A model generated the notes under the pieces. The model worked only from the letters and a program-made list of their open reading frames with translations. It had not been told where the DNA came from and ran no database searches. Below, piece after piece: positions 25,818 through 27,796 of a DNA stretch of 27,796 nt. The stretch comes from IH12 sp041987265. Lineage in GTDB: Bacteria; Pseudomonadota; Alphaproteobacteria; Caulobacterales; Hyphomonadaceae. Position 1 is the stretch's first letter. Each line of letters opens with the position of its first letter. Location of the stretch: NCBI GenBank assembly GCA_041987265.1, contig JBHIWT010000021.1:1-27796 (forward strand), in the 5' to 3' direction. Both the position numbers and the translations under genes were made by a program.

Positions 25818-25822
25818 TGGCC

Positions 25823-26272
25823 ATGCAGATTCAACGAGATCAGTCGGAAAAAGTTCTTGGTGAGAACGCGCACGCTGCGTGGATCGCGCTTCAGCGAGTC
25901 GCCCCAGTGCTGCAGGAACGTGTCGACCAGCAGCTCAAACTGCTCGGATTCCCCGATCTCGCCGCCTATTCGATCCTCTGGGCGATCGACCGCGCGGGAG
26001 AGCCGATTCGGCCCCGCGATCTGGGCCTGCTATTGTTTCTTCCCCGCTACAAGGTCTCCCGTCAGATCGACCGGCTGGTCGAGGATGGACAGGTGATCAA
26101 GAGAAAGTGCCCGGAAGACGCGCGCGGCCACTTGCTGGAGTTGACCGCTAGCGGCCGAAAGCTGCGCAAGGCGATGTGGGAGGTCTACCGGCCTGCGATC
26201 GCTGGCGTGATGGAGGGTATCGACGAGGCCGAGGCCGCCGTGCTCGCCAAACTTGTCGACCGCCTCGCCTGA
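25823..26272 (+). CDS. MarR-family transcriptional regulator
   Basis: A 149-residue winged-helix regulator. From the ATG at 25823 the product has an N-terminal dimer helix (about 8-35), the DNA-binding core RPRDLGLLLFLPRYKVSRQI (about 63-82) with DRLVEDGQVIKRKCPEDARG as recognition helix and wing, and a C-terminal dimer helix. A TTG at 25817 is also in frame but unneeded. There is no ribosome site of note before the ATG, so it may be translated from a very short leader. It is divergent from the FMN reductase across the palindromes at 25787-25817 and is expected to repress both. The ligand is unknown; one Cys (in KRKCPED) sits beside the wing and could be a redox sensor. Confidence 0.87.
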   Translation: MQIQRDQSEKVLGENAHAAWIALQRVAPVLQERVDQQLKLLGFPDLAAYSILWAIDRAGEPIRPRDLGLLLFLPRYKVSRQIDRLVEDGQVIKRKCPEDARGHLLELTASGRKLRKAMWEVYRPAIAGVMEGIDEAEAAVLAKLVDRLA

Positions 26273-26324
26273 CGATCATCGCTGGATGGGTGACATCCGC
26301 GCCGCTCCGGCCTATCTCCCGCGC

Positions 26325-27602
26325 ATGAACAAGCCGACCGCCATGAGTAATCCCGGCGTCGAGGTCGTTACCATGGGGTGCCGGCTGAACGCGTACGAGT
26401 CAGAAGTCATCCGCAAGAACGCGGAGGCTGCAGGCGTTGACAAGACAGTGGTGGTCAACACCTGCGCCGTGACCAGCGAAGCCGTCCGGCAGGCGCGCCA
26501 GAACATACGCCGCGCTCGCAAGGACCACCCGGACTCCACTATCATCGCCACAGGTTGCGCCGTTCAGGTCGACCCCGACGCCTTCGCGGCGATGGATGAA
26601 GTCTCTCGCGTCGTCGGTAATATCGAGAAACTTCGGCCCGAGACATTCGGCAAAGCTGCAGCTGGCAAGGCTTCACAAACCCGCGTCGAGGTCGGAGATA
26701 TCATGGCCGCGCGCGAGGCCCGCGCTCCGGCTGTTGACGGCATCGAAGGGCGCGCGCGCGCATTTGTTCAGGTTCAGACAGGCTGCGACCATCGTTGCAC
26801 GTTCTGCATCATTCCCTTCGGGCGCGGGAACTCCCGTTCTGTCGCTCCGGCTGACGTCATTGCTCAGACACGTCGGTTGGTCGATGCCGGCCACTTCGAA
26901 ATCGTGCTCACCGGTGTGGATCTGACATCCTGGGCAATCGACGACCTGCGGCTTGGCGACCTGATCGGCATGGTGCTCGAAGCCGCGCCGGACCTTGCGC
27001 AATTGCGGCTGTCTTCGATCGACGCGATCGAAATCGACGACAGGCTTTTTGACCTGATCACCAACGAGGCGCGGATTGCGCCCTATCTGCACCTCTCGTT
27101 CCAATCGGGCGACGACATGATCCTCAAGCGGATGAAACGTCGGCATTCGCGCGCGGATGCAATCGACCTTTGCCAACGTCTGCGCGCGCATCGACCCGAG
27201 ATCGCTTTCGGCGCAGATTTCATCGCCGGGTTTCCGACCGAGACAGAAGAGATGTTCGCGAACACTCTGCGAGTCGCGGACGAGTGTGCGCTCGATTATC
27301 TCCACGTCTTCCCCTACTCCGCCCGTCCCGGAACGCCGGCCGCGCGCATGCCGCAGGTGGATGGATCGGTGATACGAGAGCGTGCATCGCGCCTGCGTGA
27401 CAAGGCGTCCGAGCGTCTCGCGCTTCGGCTCGACCGGCATGTCGGAAAACGGCGGCTTGCGCTGGTGGAAAACGGCGCACGCGCGCGGCTTCCGGACTTC
27501 GCTCCGATCCGGATCGAGGGCGAAATCCCGCATGCCGGACGCACGGCGCGGTTCGACCTGGTATCGCGCAACGCGAATGAATTGGTGGGACGCGCATCAT
27601 GA
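26325..27602 (+). CDS. mtaB: tRNA (t6A37) methylthiotransferase MtaB
   Basis: MtaB is a radical-SAM enzyme that turns t6A37 into ms2t6A37 in ANN-decoding tRNAs. Counted from the ATG at 26325 (425 residues) the first cluster uses Cys19 (MGCRLN), Cys47 (NTCAVT) and Cys78 (ATGCAV), and the radical-SAM cluster Cys154, Cys158, Cys161 (GCDHRCTFC). The C-terminal RNA-binding part is short but present. The start is uncertain: the open frame reaches 26253 inside marR, an ATG at 26343 begins just before the family's usual first strand, and no good ribosome site is seen at any of them. The stop overlaps ftsY by four bases (ATGA), implying translational coupling. Confidence 0.9.
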   Translation: MNKPTAMSNPGVEVVTMGCRLNAYESEVIRKNAEAAGVDKTVVVNTCAVTSEAVRQARQNIRRARKDHPDSTIIATGCAVQVDPDAFAAMDEVSRVVGNIEKLRPETFGKAAAGKASQTRVEVGDIMAAREARAPAVDGIEGRARAFVQVQTGCDHRCTFCIIPFGRGNSRSVAPADVIAQTRRLVDAGHFEIVLTGVDLTSWAIDDLRLGDLIGMVLEAAPDLAQLRLSSIDAIEIDDRLFDLITNEARIAPYLHLSFQSGDDMILKRMKRRHSRADAIDLCQRLRAHRPEIAFGADFIAGFPTETEEMFANTLRVADECALDYLHVFPYSARPGTPAARMPQVDGSVIRERASRLRDKASERLALRLDRHVGKRRLALVENGARARLPDFAPIRIEGEIPHAGRTARFDLVSRNANELVGRAS

Positions 27603-27796
27603 TCCTTTGGTGGGGCAAGAAGAAAAAGGCCGAGACTGCGGCCAGCGAAAGTGCAGCGCAGGACCAGGCCAGCGAAGCCGAATCGGCTGCTGAGCCGCTG
27701 GATATCGAAGCTGCGGCCGCGCGCATCGCTGCGAAAAATGGCGACGCTGGATCACCGGCCGCCCCGCCAGCGGATGTCGATCCCGATGATCCGATC
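27599..27796 (+). CDS. ftsY: Signal recognition particle receptor FtsY, N-terminal part (runs off the right edge)
   Basis: 66 residues are in the window, starting MILWWGKKKKAETAASESAA and continuing as an acidic, Ala/Glu/Asp-rich tail. A short basic/aromatic start followed by an acidic, poorly conserved A domain is typical of FtsY, and the position directly after mtaB with an ATGA overlap is the usual alphaproteobacterial arrangement. The GTPase NG domain is not in the window, so the name rests mainly on context. Confidence 0.75.
   Translation, partial: MILWWGKKKKAETAASESAAQDQASEAESAAEPLDIEAAAARIAAKNGDAGSPAAPPADVDPDDPI

Overview
The window looks like a GC-rich alphaproteobacterial chromosome, probably from the Caulobacterales/Maricaulales/Hyphomonadaceae side of the class. 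The grounds are the alphaproteobacteria-specific genes rcdA (DUF1465), DUF1192 and trcR (DUF1013), the alphaproteobacterial form of ribosomal protein L31 next to them, and mtaB overlapping ftsY downstream of dapF. The family placement is inference from gene content and not a phylogeny.

Layout. (1) Bases 1-720 hold two minus-strand fragments: the start of a LuxR-type regulator running off the left edge, and the C-terminus of an unrecognised protein. That second fragment is cut at about position 720, exactly where a plus-strand gene with a DUF5919/PLD-like domain begins without its own 5' end. Two broken genes abutting at one point suggest a rearrangement or a chimeric join. (2) 1.58-3.58 kb: thiE, an inositol-phosphatase family gene and a VOC protein on the plus strand. 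(3) 3.58-5.80 kb, minus: an ABC exporter half-transporter followed by a small cupin lipoprotein. (4) 5.95-10.4 kb: rpmE, then a cell-cycle-flavoured block of rcdA, DUF1192, a quinone oxidoreductase, trcR, a small membrane protein and two divergent DUF465 genes. (5) 10.5-14.7 kb: an AbgT-family transporter converging on a cioA-cioB-DUF2474 operon for a cyanide-insensitive-type bd quinol oxidase. (6) 15.0-20.7 kb: a TonB-dependent receptor converging on a minus-strand operon of alpha/beta hydrolase, secreted prolyl-oligopeptidase-like lipoprotein and ABM-domain monooxygenase. (7) 20.8-27.8 kb: dapF, an endonuclease/exonuclease/phosphatase-fold protein, a two-subunit molybdenum hydroxylase (iorA/iorB-like), a divergent NADPH-dependent FMN reductase/MarR pair, mtaB and the start of ftsY.

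Most of this is ordinary chromosomal content. I found no transposase, CRISPR array, tRNA or rRNA. No gene cluster here stands out as an obviously new system. The points most worth a second look are regulatory. trcR appears to have a promoter with a terminator-like hairpin between it and the start codon. The cioA promoter region has two perfect palindromes. The FMN reductase/marR spacer carries overlapping palindromes. A rho-independent-type terminator sits in the DUF465 spacer with no upstream coding gene on that strand. The other notable points are the broken-gene junction near 720 and the interruption of the usual dapF-mtaB-ftsY order by redox genes.
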